64,000 nucleotides of DNA, taken from Gemmatimonas sp. GTDB lineage: Bacteria; Gemmatimonadota; Gemmatimonadetes; Gemmatimonadales; Gemmatimonadaceae. The stretch is taken from the NCBI GenBank assembly GCA_023910675.1, contig JAAVWC010000001.1, positions 1 to 64,000 on the forward strand, written 5' to 3'. The notes under the pieces were generated by a model. It saw only the letters and a program-made list of their open reading frames with translations. It was not told the DNA's origin and searched no databases. Shown one piece after another: positions 8,112-16,390 of this stretch. Both the position numbers and the translations under genes were made by a program. Positions within the stretch are counted from its first letter, which is position 1. Each line of letters begins with the position of its first letter.

Positions 8112-9335
8112 ATGACCACGCGCGCCTTCAATCCGCTCTCCCGCCGTCAGTGGCTCAAGTCTTCCGGCCTCGTGGCGGGTGGCGCGATTGCCACGCAGTC
8201 GCTGTCACCGGCGTTGCTTCCGGCGCTCGAGGCCCCTGCCGCACCGGCGGTCGTCAACGGACAGACGACGCTCGACGGGTTCCTCGCCCTCGAACGGGAA
8301 ATCGAAGCGATGCGTCGCGCCGACGGCCCCATTCGGCTGGCGTCGAACGAAAACCCGTACGGCATGGCGCCGTCGGCCAAGCAGGCCATCAACGACATGT
8401 GGAAGGAGCACGCCTGGTATGGGGCGGCGGCCGTACCCGAGTTGCGCAAGATCTACGCGAAGCAGATGGGCGTGCCCGAAGACTATGTGCTCGTCACCGC
8501 CGGCTCGGGCGATGTGCTCTCGATCGTGGCGCTCGCCTACGCCATGCAGGGCGGCGAAGTGCTCACGCCGTGGCCCACGTACGAAGGACTGCCGCGCTAC
8601 GCGGAGGCCCTCGGCGCGCGCGTCCACAAGGTGGCGCTCGACGGCGATCTCGCGCATGACCTTGAAGCGATGGAGCGCCGGCACGTGCAGTCGGTCGATC
8701 TCGTGTTCGTGTGCAATCCGAACAACCCCACCGGGACGCTCACCGATTCGGCGAAGCTGCGCGCGTTCGTGAGCAACGCGTCGCGCAAATCGGTGGTGCT
8801 GGTGGACGAGGCGTATCATGACTTCGTGATCGACCCGGGCTACACGAGCATGATCGATCTCGTGAAGGCGGGTGAGAACGTCATCATTTCGCGCACCGCC
8901 TCAAAGATTCACGGGCTCGCCGGACTGCGTACGGGCTTCGCGATTGCGCGCCCCGACATCATCGCGCGCCTGCAGCCGTGCGTCACGAGTTTCCCCGGGG
9001 TGTTCGGTGCACGCGCGGCGGCCGCGTCATTGCAGGACACGGCGTATCAGAACATGTGCCGCGATCGCAACAGCGAAGGGCGCGCCATCATGCAGACGGC
9101 GGTCAAGGCGCTGGGGCGTCGCATGACATCGTCGCACACGAACTTCGTCTTTTTCGACACGGGCATGCCGGTGGAGAAGGTGCAGGAAGCGATGCTCACC
9201 AAGGGCTTCCTCATTGGCCGCGCGTTCCCGCCGTACACCACGTGGGCGCGTATCAGCATTGGCACACCCGACGAGATGAAGCGCGTGGCGGCGGTGCTGC
9301 CGGAAATCGTGAAGCCCGCAACCACGGGACAGTAA
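8112..9335 (+). CDS. Tat-exported histidinol-phosphate-aminotransferase-like PLP enzyme
   Basis: 407 residues, fold type I (class I/II) aminotransferase. The N-terminus is a twin-arginine signal, LSRRQWLKSSGLVAGGAIA, so the folded holoenzyme is expected in the periplasm. The catalytic domain starts near residue 70 with RLASNENPYG, as in HisC; CNPNNPTGT is at 201-209, DEAYHDF follows, and the PLP lysine is Lys265 in SRTASKIHGLAGLR. Exported HisC-like enzymes are annotated in several environmental phyla, but the substrate is unknown. The start at 8112 is chosen because it gives the Tat signal; a much longer open frame upstream is an artefact of the repeat array. An amidase gene follows after 28 bp. 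Confidence 0.88.
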   Translation: MTTRAFNPLSRRQWLKSSGLVAGGAIATQSLSPALLPALEAPAAPAVVNGQTTLDGFLALEREIEAMRRADGPIRLASNENPYGMAPSAKQAINDMWKEHAWYGAAAVPELRKIYAKQMGVPEDYVLVTAGSGDVLSIVALAYAMQGGEVLTPWPTYEGLPRYAEALGARVHKVALDGDLAHDLEAMERRHVQSVDLVFVCNPNNPTGTLTDSAKLRAFVSNASRKSVVLVDEAYHDFVIDPGYTSMIDLVKAGENVIISRTASKIHGLAGLRTGFAIARPDIIARLQPCVTSFPGVFGARAAAASLQDTAYQNMCRDRNSEGRAIMQTAVKALGRRMTSSHTNFVFFDTGMPVEKVQEAMLTKGFLIGRAFPPYTTWARISIGTPDEMKRVAAVLPEIVKPATTGQ

Positions 9336-9363
9336 GCACCGTGGCGATGGAGCGTTCGTGAGC

Positions 9364-10281
9364 ATGCGGGCGCTGACGGCGCTCCTCGCCGTGGTGATGG
9401 CACCGACGGTGGTCGGTGTCTCGATGCAACCGCCGGTCATCCGGCACGCCGTGTGGCAGCAGCAGGCACCGCTGGGCCACGCGGCCGATGCCGTGCGCCG
9501 GAACATTCGTGCGGGTGACACGCTCGTGTTCAAGTCGCTGCAGCTCGTTGTGGAGCGCACGGCGGTGGAAGCGCGCAACGGCAAGAACACCGACGTCGTG
9601 CGATTGCAGCTGCGCCAGGGCGGCCTCACCGACGTCCGCGACGTCGCGGAGGGGCAAGCGTTCAATTGGGGCGGTATGCACACGGCGGTGGTCGCCGTGT
9701 ACGGCCCAGGTGAGTTGGGCGCCGGACTCGTAGCGCTCGAAATGGCCACCGTGCAGTCGCTACCGCCGGAAATCGCGCGCAGCGATTCCGCTGGCGGTGC
9801 GGCCATGCGTGTACGTGTTCCGCACACCATTGCGCACGTCACGCTGCATCACACCGGCGATGCGCGGGTGTTGTCCCCGACCGAAGACCCCGCGCAGCGG
9901 CTGCGCAACCTGCAGGCGTGGGGCGCGCGCGAGCGTAATTGGTGGGATGTCCCGTATCACTTTCTCCTCGACCTCGAGGGGGACGTGTACGAAGGTCGTG
10001 ATTGGCATTTCATGGGCGAGACCAACACGACGTACGATCCCGGCGGGCATTTCCTGATCAGCATGATCGGGAACTACGACCTGCAGGAGCCGTCGACGGC
10101 GCAGCTGAATGCCATTGCCGACCTCATGGCATGGGCGATCCGCGAGAACGGCCTGACGGTCGACGCCATCGGCGGTCATTACCACTACGCCCAGACGGGC
10201 TGCCCCGGGAAATACCTGCGCCCGTATCTCGAAGACGGTTCGCTGAAGCGCATGGTCGCAGAGCGGCTTGCGAGGCGTTGA
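9364..10281 (+). CDS. N-acetylmuramoyl-L-alanine amidase (type 2/PGRP-like), exported
   Basis: 305 residues with an N-terminal hydrophobic signal (MRALTALLAVVMAPTVVG). Residues about 30-140 form a beta-rich extension; the C-terminal half is an Amidase_2/PGRP domain with the zinc ligands visible as HVTLHHTGD and HYHYAQTGCPGKYL (His, His and Cys). The domain cleaves the lactyl-L-Ala bond of peptidoglycan. HFLLDLEGDVYEGRDW and GGHFLISMIGNYD are the typical core strands. The start could also be the GTG at 9358; ATG 9364 is equally plausible. It follows the exported aminotransferase by 28 bp and is probably co-transcribed. Confidence 0.88.
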   Translation: MRALTALLAVVMAPTVVGVSMQPPVIRHAVWQQQAPLGHAADAVRRNIRAGDTLVFKSLQLVVERTAVEARNGKNTDVVRLQLRQGGLTDVRDVAEGQAFNWGGMHTAVVAVYGPGELGAGLVALEMATVQSLPPEIARSDSAGGAAMRVRVPHTIAHVTLHHTGDARVLSPTEDPAQRLRNLQAWGARERNWWDVPYHFLLDLEGDVYEGRDWHFMGETNTTYDPGGHFLISMIGNYDLQEPSTAQLNAIADLMAWAIRENGLTVDAIGGHYHYAQTGCPGKYLRPYLEDGSLKRMVAERLARR

Positions 10282-10321
10282 CCGGGAAGCCATCGGCTCC
10301 TGCACCACGCGCCACCAGCAT

Positions 10322-10564
10322 TCACGCGTGACGCGATAGCCGATCGTACACCTGACTGCCCAGCCACTTCGCAACGAGCTCCTGCATGTCCAGCTTCCCC
10401 ATGTAGCTGGCGAAGAGCTCCTCGTTCAGCTCCATGCGCTCGACGAACAGCGTTTCGAGCACCTGGCGGAAAACCAGTTGGAGTTTGTCCAATGAATTGA
10501 CCGCGGCCGACATCTTCAAGGATTCGTTCTGGCTCGCCGCCTCCGCGATCTGATCGAAGAACAA
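10322..10564 (-). pseudogene. Type I restriction enzyme HsdR, C-terminal remnant
   Basis: The open frame reads FFDQIAEAASQNESLK, then FRQVLETLFVERMELNEELF, YMGKLDMQELVAKWL and ends VYDRLSRHA. This is the pattern of the extreme C-terminus of HsdR subunits (a helical domain ending in an ERM-x-x-NEE-hydrophobic-hydrophobic segment), normally preceded by about 900 residues of nuclease and helicase. Only about 80 codons remain; the frame is cut at its 5' side exactly at the left end of the ISL3-type element. With the hsdM fragment at 15481-16386 on the same strand, it marks the two ends of a lost type I restriction-modification locus. Confidence 0.75.
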
Positions 10565-10566
10565 TT

Positions 10567-11780
10567 GGCTCTTCAGGAAATCGAGTGGGTGGGTAGCCTC
10601 TGGCGAGGGGCTTCAGCCGGGAGGCGAGGTGGACGATCGGGCGCTGTATCAGGCGATTCTGGGGCTGCAGGCCCCGTGGCAGGTCGAGCGGGTTGAGCTC
10701 CGGATGGAGCCGGGCGAGGTGGAGGTGTGGGTCGCGGCGGAGCTGTGCGCGCGGGTCCCGCGCGTGCACTGTGCCCGCATGGGGTCCGCACGACGCGCGT
10801 GCCGTGGGGCGAGCCGGGCTCACGCTTTACGCTCCTGTTCGAGCGCTTGGAGATCGCGTGGTTGCGCGAGGCCACGCCGACGGCCGTCGCGCGGCGCCTG
10901 GGGCTGACGTGGGACGAAACTCGGGGGATCATGGCGCGGGCGGTGCGGCGCGGCCTCGCCCGTCGGCAGCCGGCGGTGGTGCCGCCTCTCGGCATCGACG
11001 AGACGCGTTTCTTGAAGCGCCATCAGTATGTGAGCGTCGTGGTCGATCTCGACGCAGCTCGCATCCTGCCCGTCGCCGATGATCGGCACGCGGTCAGTCT
11101 GGCGCCCTTCTTCGAGGGGCTGAGCGAGGCGCAACGCACCGGTATCACCGCCCTCGCGATGGATATGTGGGAGCCCTATCGCAAGACGCTTCGCGTTCAC
11201 GTGCCGGAGGCGGATCGCAAGATCGTGTTCGACGCGTTCCATGTGATGCAGCATGTGCTCCCCACCGTCGATACGGTGCGCAAGCAGGAGCACCGGGCGT
11301 TGGCGGCGGCGGGGACGTCCCCGCTCACGCGCACCGAGGATGCCTGGCTCAACAACCCGACCACCTGCTCGGCAAAGGCCTGGCGCGAGTTCGCTGCGCT
11401 GCGCGACAGCCCCCTGCAGACCGCTCGCGCCTGGGCCATGAAGGAACGTCTCCGCCACTTATGGGACTACACCGACGTGGGCGCCGCGCGCACGTGCTCT
11501 CGCCGCTGGTATGGCTGGGCGATGCGGTCGCGCCTCGAGCCCATGAAAAAGTTTGCCCGCATGCGGCAGCGCCCGCTCGAGCACATCCTGACGTACCTGA
11601 AGCACCGGATCACCAACGCGGTGACCGAGGGGCCGAATGCGAAGATCCCGTGGATCAAGTACAGCGCCCGCGGCTACCGCGACCGGGAGACGTTCAAGAT
11701 GGCGATCTACTTTCACTGCGGGGGGCTGGACCTCGAGCCCCACGTCGGCTGAGGGAACCCACTACAAACCCAGAAGAGCC
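10567..11780 (+). mobile_element. ISL3-family insertion sequence, degenerate
   Basis: 1214 bp bounded by imperfect terminal inverted repeats: GGCTCTTCAGGAAATCGAGTGGGT at the left (10567-10590) has the reverse complement of the right end beginning GGCTCTTCTGGGTTTG. About 18 of 24 positions match. The 5 bp CAATT precedes the left end (10562-10566) and follows the right end (11781-11785), a possible remnant of target duplication, although ISL3 elements usually make 8 bp. It interrupts the hsdR remnant on the left. The interior carries a broken transposase gene. Full-length relatives are usually longer, consistent with an internal deletion. Confidence 0.82.
10629..11752 (+). pseudogene. ISL3-family transposase, frameshifted and internally deleted
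   Basis: The N-terminus (LYQAILGLQAPWQVERVEL, then VEVWV) is in one frame from 10629. The remainder, from VRTTRVPWGEPGSRFTLLFE through the DDE domain (PPLGIDETRF, ALAMDMWEPY, KIVFDAFHVMQH) to the diagnostic end KYSARGYRDRETFKMAIYFHCGGL, is in another frame. The break is near 10782, where one missing C between CGC and ATGGGG would restore CARHGVR. The zinc-finger part between EVWV and CARVPRV is missing. Two lesions mean the element is not autonomous. Confidence 0.85.
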
Positions 11781-11912
11781 CAATTTCCTATCCGGCCGTA
11801 TGGGCCCGTCAGCATTGACGAGCGGGGGCGGCTCCGGTATTGGACGACGCCAACCGGCCGGGGCCAAGGGCGACCTCGGCCCGACAAGACGGCGGGCGGC
11901 GATGCCCCCAGA

Positions 11913-11958
11913 TGCCATGCTGCCGGCATCGCGAGGGCGCGACGCCGGCGGCATGGCA
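11913..11958 (-). terminator. Hairpin downstream of the PEP-CTERM gene
   Basis: TGCCATGCTGCCGGC (11913-11927) pairs with GCCGGCGGCATGGCA (11944-11958) with a single mismatch around a 16-base loop. It begins 17 bp after the stop codon of the minus-strand PEP-CTERM gene. There is no U run, so it may protect the 3' end or terminate weakly. Confidence 0.55.
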
Positions 11959-11974
11959 ATCCATCGGGCGGTCG

Positions 11975-12886
11975 TCAGGCTCGGCGCCGGCGGCGCTGGG
12001 CAGCGAGCGCGAACCCGACCATCCCCGCGCCTACCAAGGCAAGCGACGCGGGCTCAGGGACGACGTTGAGCTGCGTGGGGGCGGAGAACACAACCTGATT
12101 GTCCCCCACCCCGTTGAGCGCAAAGCCCGTGCTGGGGCCAAAGGCGCCGATGCCGGTGAAGTTCACATTCTTGCCGGATGGATTCGGGCTACCAACCCCG
12201 TACAGCGTCTGCATCGCGTTGAGGTCGAAGAACATCTGGTAGCTGCCCGACTGCGCGAAGGCGCGGAAGGGCCAGTCGTAGCTTACCCCCGACCCGTTGC
12301 TGCCGACGATCTGCTGCGGATTGCTGGTGCCAACGTAGCCGGCACCAACGCCGGCCTGCATGGTCAGAATACCGCCCCGCCAGGCGTCGGTCGGTTCAAA
12401 CTGGACGGTGAAGTCGCGGAATTTCGACCACTGCGAGAAGTTCACCCGCCCGTCGCTACCGCCCACCGACGACGCGGCCGCGTAGCTGTCGTTGTCGAGG
12501 TCGAATTTGATCGTCGGCTTCGACAGCGTGCACGGCCCCACACACTCGATCCCGATGCCGAGGACGGTGTTGCCGTTCGCGAACGCACCACTACTGAATG
12601 TGCCGGTGCCGAACCCCGTGGCCCCGCCCGTGGGTCCACCACCCGTCGGGCTGCCGGAGACCCCGTTGTTCATGAAGCTGAAGAGCGTCCGGTAAACCTT
12701 ATAAACGGTTGCGGTCGAGCCGGCGCCGTAGACGCCGAGCTGGTCCGACCGGCCGACCAAGTTCCAGCCACTCCAGCTGGAGCCACCGTTGATGTCCTGG
12801 GCGCGGGCCTGCGGGGCCAGGCTCAGCAGGGCGGCGAGGCCGGTAATGGCGAGGTGTCGGGGGGAACTGGGGAAGTACAGACGCAT
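11975..12886 (-). CDS. PEP-CTERM sorting-domain protein
   Basis: 303 residues. MRLYFPSSPRHLAITGLAALLSLAPQARAQ is a signal peptide, and the C-terminus is a textbook PEP-CTERM tripartite signal: VPEPASLALVGAGMVGFAL plus an Arg-rich end (QRRRRR). Such proteins are sorted by an exosortase and usually exposed on the surface or in an exopolysaccharide matrix. The mature region is Gly/Ser/Asn-rich with predicted beta strands and a possible disulphide (ECVGPC). A good ribosome site AAGGA lies just before the ATG, which fixes the start. It sits inside the decayed island between two transposon remnants; no exosortase gene is in the window. It may be intact passenger DNA or native DNA displaced by rearrangement. 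Confidence 0.88.
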   Translation of the reverse strand: MRLYFPSSPRHLAITGLAALLSLAPQARAQDINGGSSWSGWNLVGRSDQLGVYGAGSTATVYKVYRTLFSFMNNGVSGSPTGGGPTGGATGFGTGTFSSGAFANGNTVLGIGIECVGPCTLSKPTIKFDLDNDSYAAASSVGGSDGRVNFSQWSKFRDFTVQFEPTDAWRGGILTMQAGVGAGYVGTSNPQQIVGSNGSGVSYDWPFRAFAQSGSYQMFFDLNAMQTLYGVGSPNPSGKNVNFTGIGAFGPSTGFALNGVGDNQVVFSAPTQLNVVPEPASLALVGAGMVGFALAAQRRRRRA

Positions 12887-13370
12887 ACACTTTTCCTTGT
12901 TGAAGAACGCGGGACGAACTACTCTCTTGCTAGCAGACTTAGCAATACGCGTACCAGTGGCGACCGGCAGGGCGCCACGTCGACGAGAGCGAGAGATGCT
13001 GATCTGCCTCGCTCCCACCGGCGCATTCTCCAGCAGCTCGCTCGCGACACGCCCCGCGCCGGTCTCGCTGTGATCGGTTGGCCCCACCGAGACGCGAGCT
13101 CGCCTTGGTGTTGCTGGCGGGCCTCAGGTTGTCGCGCCCGATCGACGAAATGGTCCACAACGGCGTGACATCCATCGCGCGCCAGTGCTGCGCGATGGAT
13201 GTCACGCACGAAAGCCTCGCTGACGTTTGCGCCGCAGCCTGCTGCGCCGCAGCCTGCGCGCGACTGCGACCGCCCCTTGTTCCTCGCCGTTTCGTGGCGG
13301 TATGCTCTTCCGCCGGTACGTGGCCGAGCACGATACTGGCCACCATCGGGACGGGCTTGCCCATGCTGGG
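12887..13370. other. Non-coding stretch between PEP-CTERM gene and IS1380 remnant
   Basis: About 480 bp with no supportable gene. It holds the presumed 5' region of the PEP-CTERM gene (AT-richer near 12890-12960), a perfect hairpin at 13164-13206, and Ala/Arg-coding-like GC-rich sequence with a short direct repetition (GCCGCAGCCTGC near 13230-13255). Open frames here have atypical composition and no recognisable domain. The right part probably belongs to the end of the IS1380-type element. Confidence 0.5.
13164..13206. repeat. Perfect 17-bp-arm hairpin
   Basis: CGTGACATCCATCGCGC (13164-13180) and its exact reverse complement (13190-13206) are separated by nine bases. It lies between the PEP-CTERM gene and the IS1380-family remnant and has no U tract. 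It may be a terminator or a boundary feature of the element. Confidence 0.8.
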
Positions 13371-14640
13371 CTATGCGAGCTTCAGCGCGTGGACCCGCGG
13401 CGGGATCAGCTCCCGCAGGCCGCGCAACGCCGCGAGCAGCGCGTGACGCAGGGGCTCGTCGCGGCGACACTGGACGGTTCGCTTGCGCGCGTGCGTGGTC
13501 ACCCGCGCAGGCAGGGTTATCACCCAGCGCCGCAGCCGTGCTGGCTGGGCGCGGCGCCACGCGCCAATCAGGGCCGTGGTGCGAATCACGTGCAGGACCT
13601 GATAGGCCAGCGTGGTCAACGGGCGAGCAGCGCATTGCCGCCGAGGTCATCGATGGCGGTCGCGCCGAAGCCCAGCTGGTAGAGCTCCTTGATGCGCTGC
13701 TCGACAAGCGTGCCCGCGAGGTAGGTGCGCCACGCCGTGAGCGCGTGCCAGTCCTCGCGATTGGTGAGCACGTGCGCGACGTGCGCCGGCGTGGGCGCGT
13801 CGGCCTCGCGATGTTCGACCGAGCGCAGCGTCGATCCGAATAGCGTACCGCTCGCGGTCCAGTAGCCCGCGGCCTTCTCGGAAGCGCGCCATGGCCCGAG
13901 CGCGCGACGCACATACGCGTGATCGGGCACCTTGAGCACGAAGTCCACGCGGAGCCGCTGCAGGAGCCTCACCATCGCCTCGGAGAAGAAGCCCTTGTCG
14001 AGCCGCACGGTGATGCGCTCGACGCCCGCGTGGCGCAGCCGGGTCATGAACTCGGGGATCCACTACAGCGCGCCGGCGGCCGTATGCGCGGCGCCGGGGC
14101 GCCACTGCACGCCGAGGCAGTCGCCCGTGTCGAGAGACGCGAGCAGGGGATGATGACTGGGCCGGCCCTTGCGCTTGGGACTGTTGCCGGCGGTGGCCCC
14201 GGCCTGCTGCGTGCCGTACCGCTGCACCACCGTCGAGTCGAGCAGCAGGGTGACCGCGTTCGGGACGCCCGTCTGGCGCCACCGCGCGCGTACAAGCCAC
14301 CACGTCAGCGGGTCGACGTGATCGGCCATCGCCGTGCCGCCGCGACGCAGCCAGCGGCCCATCGTCGTGGGATCCGGGACGCGGGTCCAGCCGAACAACG
14401 GCGCGACGCCGCGCGACGCGAGGAACCGCAGGTCGTCGAGATGCTCGAAGACGTAGAGCAGCCCGGCGACCCAGGTCTCGAGCATCGTCGAGGCCCGATA
14501 TCGGCCGCCAACTGCGGGCGCGTGCTGATCGATTCGCCCCGAGAGCGCGAAGCGATCCCAGAGCTGGCGGACCAAGAGCAAGCCCACGCCGTCCGGGTGC
14601 CTCAGAAAGTGGGAGGAACTTCTTGCGAGGAAGTGCCGCC
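13371..14640 (-). pseudogene. IS1380-family transposase, broken by a nonsense codon and a frameshift
   Basis: Read on the minus strand, the pieces are co-linear with an IS1380-type DDE transposase: GLLLVRQLWDRFALSGRID, TRVPDPTTMGRWLRRGG, VTLLLDSTVVQRYG, KGRPSHHPLLASLDTGDCLG, then ERITVRLDKGFFSEAM, VDFVLKVPDH, VEQRIKELYQLGFGATAIDDLGG, and finally LAYQVLHVIRTTALIGAWRRAQP. An in-frame TAG at 14063-14065 interrupts between HTAAGAL and WIPEF, and one base is missing near 13617, shifting NALLAR into TTLAYQ. The 5' end near 14590-14640 has no clear start. The element is inactive. Confidence 0.85.
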
Positions 14641-14900
14641 AACCTAAGGAAACCGACGATGCTTTCTATTGCGGCCCAACGAACGCATTGCAGGATTCAG
14701 GGTGAAAGAACGTTGAATAGTGCAGCTCCTTAATGACGGAATTGGCGCTTTGTTTTGCTAAGTTCCGTCGAAGTGCCGGTTACTCGAAGCAAGGATGTGG
14801 CCCCCACGGGCGCAGGAAGGAGGAAGCAGCAACTGCCCACTCCTCCCGGATCCCCTCCCTCCTGCTTTCATGTGGTTCAGATAAGCCGCCATCCAGCCAC
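14641..14900. other. Non-coding, AT-richer junction DNA
   Basis: 260 bp without a supportable gene between the IS1380-type remnant and the truncated SDR gene. It is visibly less GC-rich than the neighbours and contains a GACGGAA...TTCCGTC inverted repeat near 14737-14771. It probably includes the outer end of the insertion sequence and flanking target DNA. Confidence 0.5.
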
Positions 14901-15480
14901 TTACGCCAACGTCAGCACCTGCCCCGTCACATTCCGCGCCAGCGGACTGGCCAGAAACGCCACCACGTCGGCCACTGAGTCACGCTCTACGTAGTCCGTC
15001 TTGTCGCCCATGTCCGCCACGTTGCTCGCCGTGCGAATGGCCGTCGGCGCCACCGCATTCGCGCGTACGCCGTGCGCCTTTTCGTCGAGCGCCACGGTGC
15101 GCATGAGGCTCAGTACCCCGCTCTTGGCGGCCGCATAGGCGGCCATCCCCCCGGGCGATCCGCCGGGGGTGGCGGCCACGCTGCCGAAGTACACGAAGCT
15201 GCCGCGGACGGCGCGCTCGCTCGGAAGAAACGCGCGCGTGGTCGCGAACGCCGTCTCGAGGTTGATGGTGAACTGCTTCGTCCACGCCGCCGGGTCGGCC
15301 TCGCTCAGCGGGCCGGTCATGCCGAAATCGCCGGCCACGCAGATCACCGCGTCCACCTTGCCGGCGTGATGTCGCTGGTGCGCGGCGAGCACGTCGGCGG
15401 CCAGCCGCTCGGCGGTCAGGGCAAAGGCGCGGTCGGTAACCTGCTCGAGCGCGAGATCGATGAGGGCCAGCGAGGCGCCG
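14901..15480 (-). pseudogene. Short-chain dehydrogenase, 5'-truncated
   Basis: The frame contains the second half of an SDR Rossmann protein: AVICVAGDFGM (NAG-type position), TINLETAFATTRAFLP, FVYFGSVAATPGG, the catalytic YAAAKSG (Tyr and Lys present), RANAVAPTAIRT and the end DVVAFLASPLARNVTGQVLTL. The N-terminal nucleotide-binding TGxxxGxG segment is absent: upstream of GASLALIDLALEQ at about 15480 the DNA abruptly becomes hsdM read out of frame. The gene therefore lost its start at a recombination junction and is presumed inactive. Confidence 0.82.
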
Positions 15481-16386
15481 CATGTACAGCAGAAAGAGCA
15501 AGGCGCCGTCATAGATGCGCGGCAGCTTGCCACCGGAGCCATGGAAGTTGGGCCACCGGTCGATGACCTTCTTCTCGGCCTTCCAGTCCACACCAAAAGG
15601 CGGGTTGGCCAACAGGTAATCGAAACGGTGCTCCGGAAACGGATCGTCGGTCAGGGTGTTCCCCAGAACGACCTGACCGTCTTTGTGCCCCTTAATCAGC
15701 AAGTCGGAGGCGGCCACGGCGTACGAACGCGGGTTGTAGTCCTGCCCGAAGACCTTCACCGTAGCCTTGTCATTGTGCGCACGAATCCAGTTCTGCGCTT
15801 CCGCGAGCATACCGCCCGTCCCGCAGGCTGGATCGCAGACCGTGACGATGATGCCGTCTTGGGTGAGCACGCCCGTATCGGGCTCCAGCAGCAGGTTCAC
15901 CATCAGCTGAATGACTTCACGTGGCGTGAAGTAATCACCGGCGGTTTCGTTCGCCGCTTCGTTGAACCGGCGAATCAGATCTTCGAACACCAACCCCATG
16001 GTGATGTTGTCGACCCTGGTGGGGTGCAGATCAATCTCCGCAAACTGGGCCACCACCTGATAGAGTCGGTTGGACTCTTCGAGCTTGTCAATTTCCTGAC
16101 TGAACTCGAACCGATCGAAAATCTTGCGGATATTCTCAGAGAAGCCGGCGATGTAATCGGCCAAGTGGCGGCCGATGTTGTCGGGATCGCCCTTGAGCTT
16201 ATGGAAGTCAAGCTGGCTGTGATTGTGGAAGCCGAGCGGGGTACCATCCTCATTCTTGGCCAGATTGTTCAGGATCGCATCGGTGTTCGCTATCCCTTTT
16301 GCGCTCAGCTCGGCATGCTTTTTCAGTACCGCTGCCTTGGTAGGCGCCAGTACTGCGTGGCGCGACAGCAATCCGTCAGTTTCTCA
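15481..16386 (-). pseudogene. Type I restriction-modification methylase HsdM, internal fragment
   Basis: About 300 codons of an N6-adenine methylase. The helical N-terminal part reads IGRHLADYIAGFSENIRKIF and NITMGLVFEDLIRRF. The catalytic domain shows DYFTPREVIQLMVNLLL, SAM motif I DPACGTGGML and motif IV NPPFGV. The fragment begins 4-5 bp from the stop of the flavoprotein gene (an in-frame TGA lies just upstream) and ends after GALLFLLYM, where normal HsdM continues for about 150 more residues with the target-recognition partner region. Both ends are truncated, so no methylase is made. Confidence 0.9.
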
Positions 16387-16390
16387 AACC

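Noticed and set aside
11694..11959. Continuation of hsdR beyond the right end of the ISL3 element
   Set aside because: Joining the flanks at CAATT gives an open frame (for example PIRPDRKL before FFDQIAE), but the upstream residues do not resemble HsdR, so continuity cannot be claimed.
12939..13364. A 141-residue minus-strand open frame upstream of the PEP-CTERM gene
   Set aside because: Ala/Gln/Arg-biased composition, no domain, crosses the perfect hairpin; it looks like non-coding GC-rich DNA.
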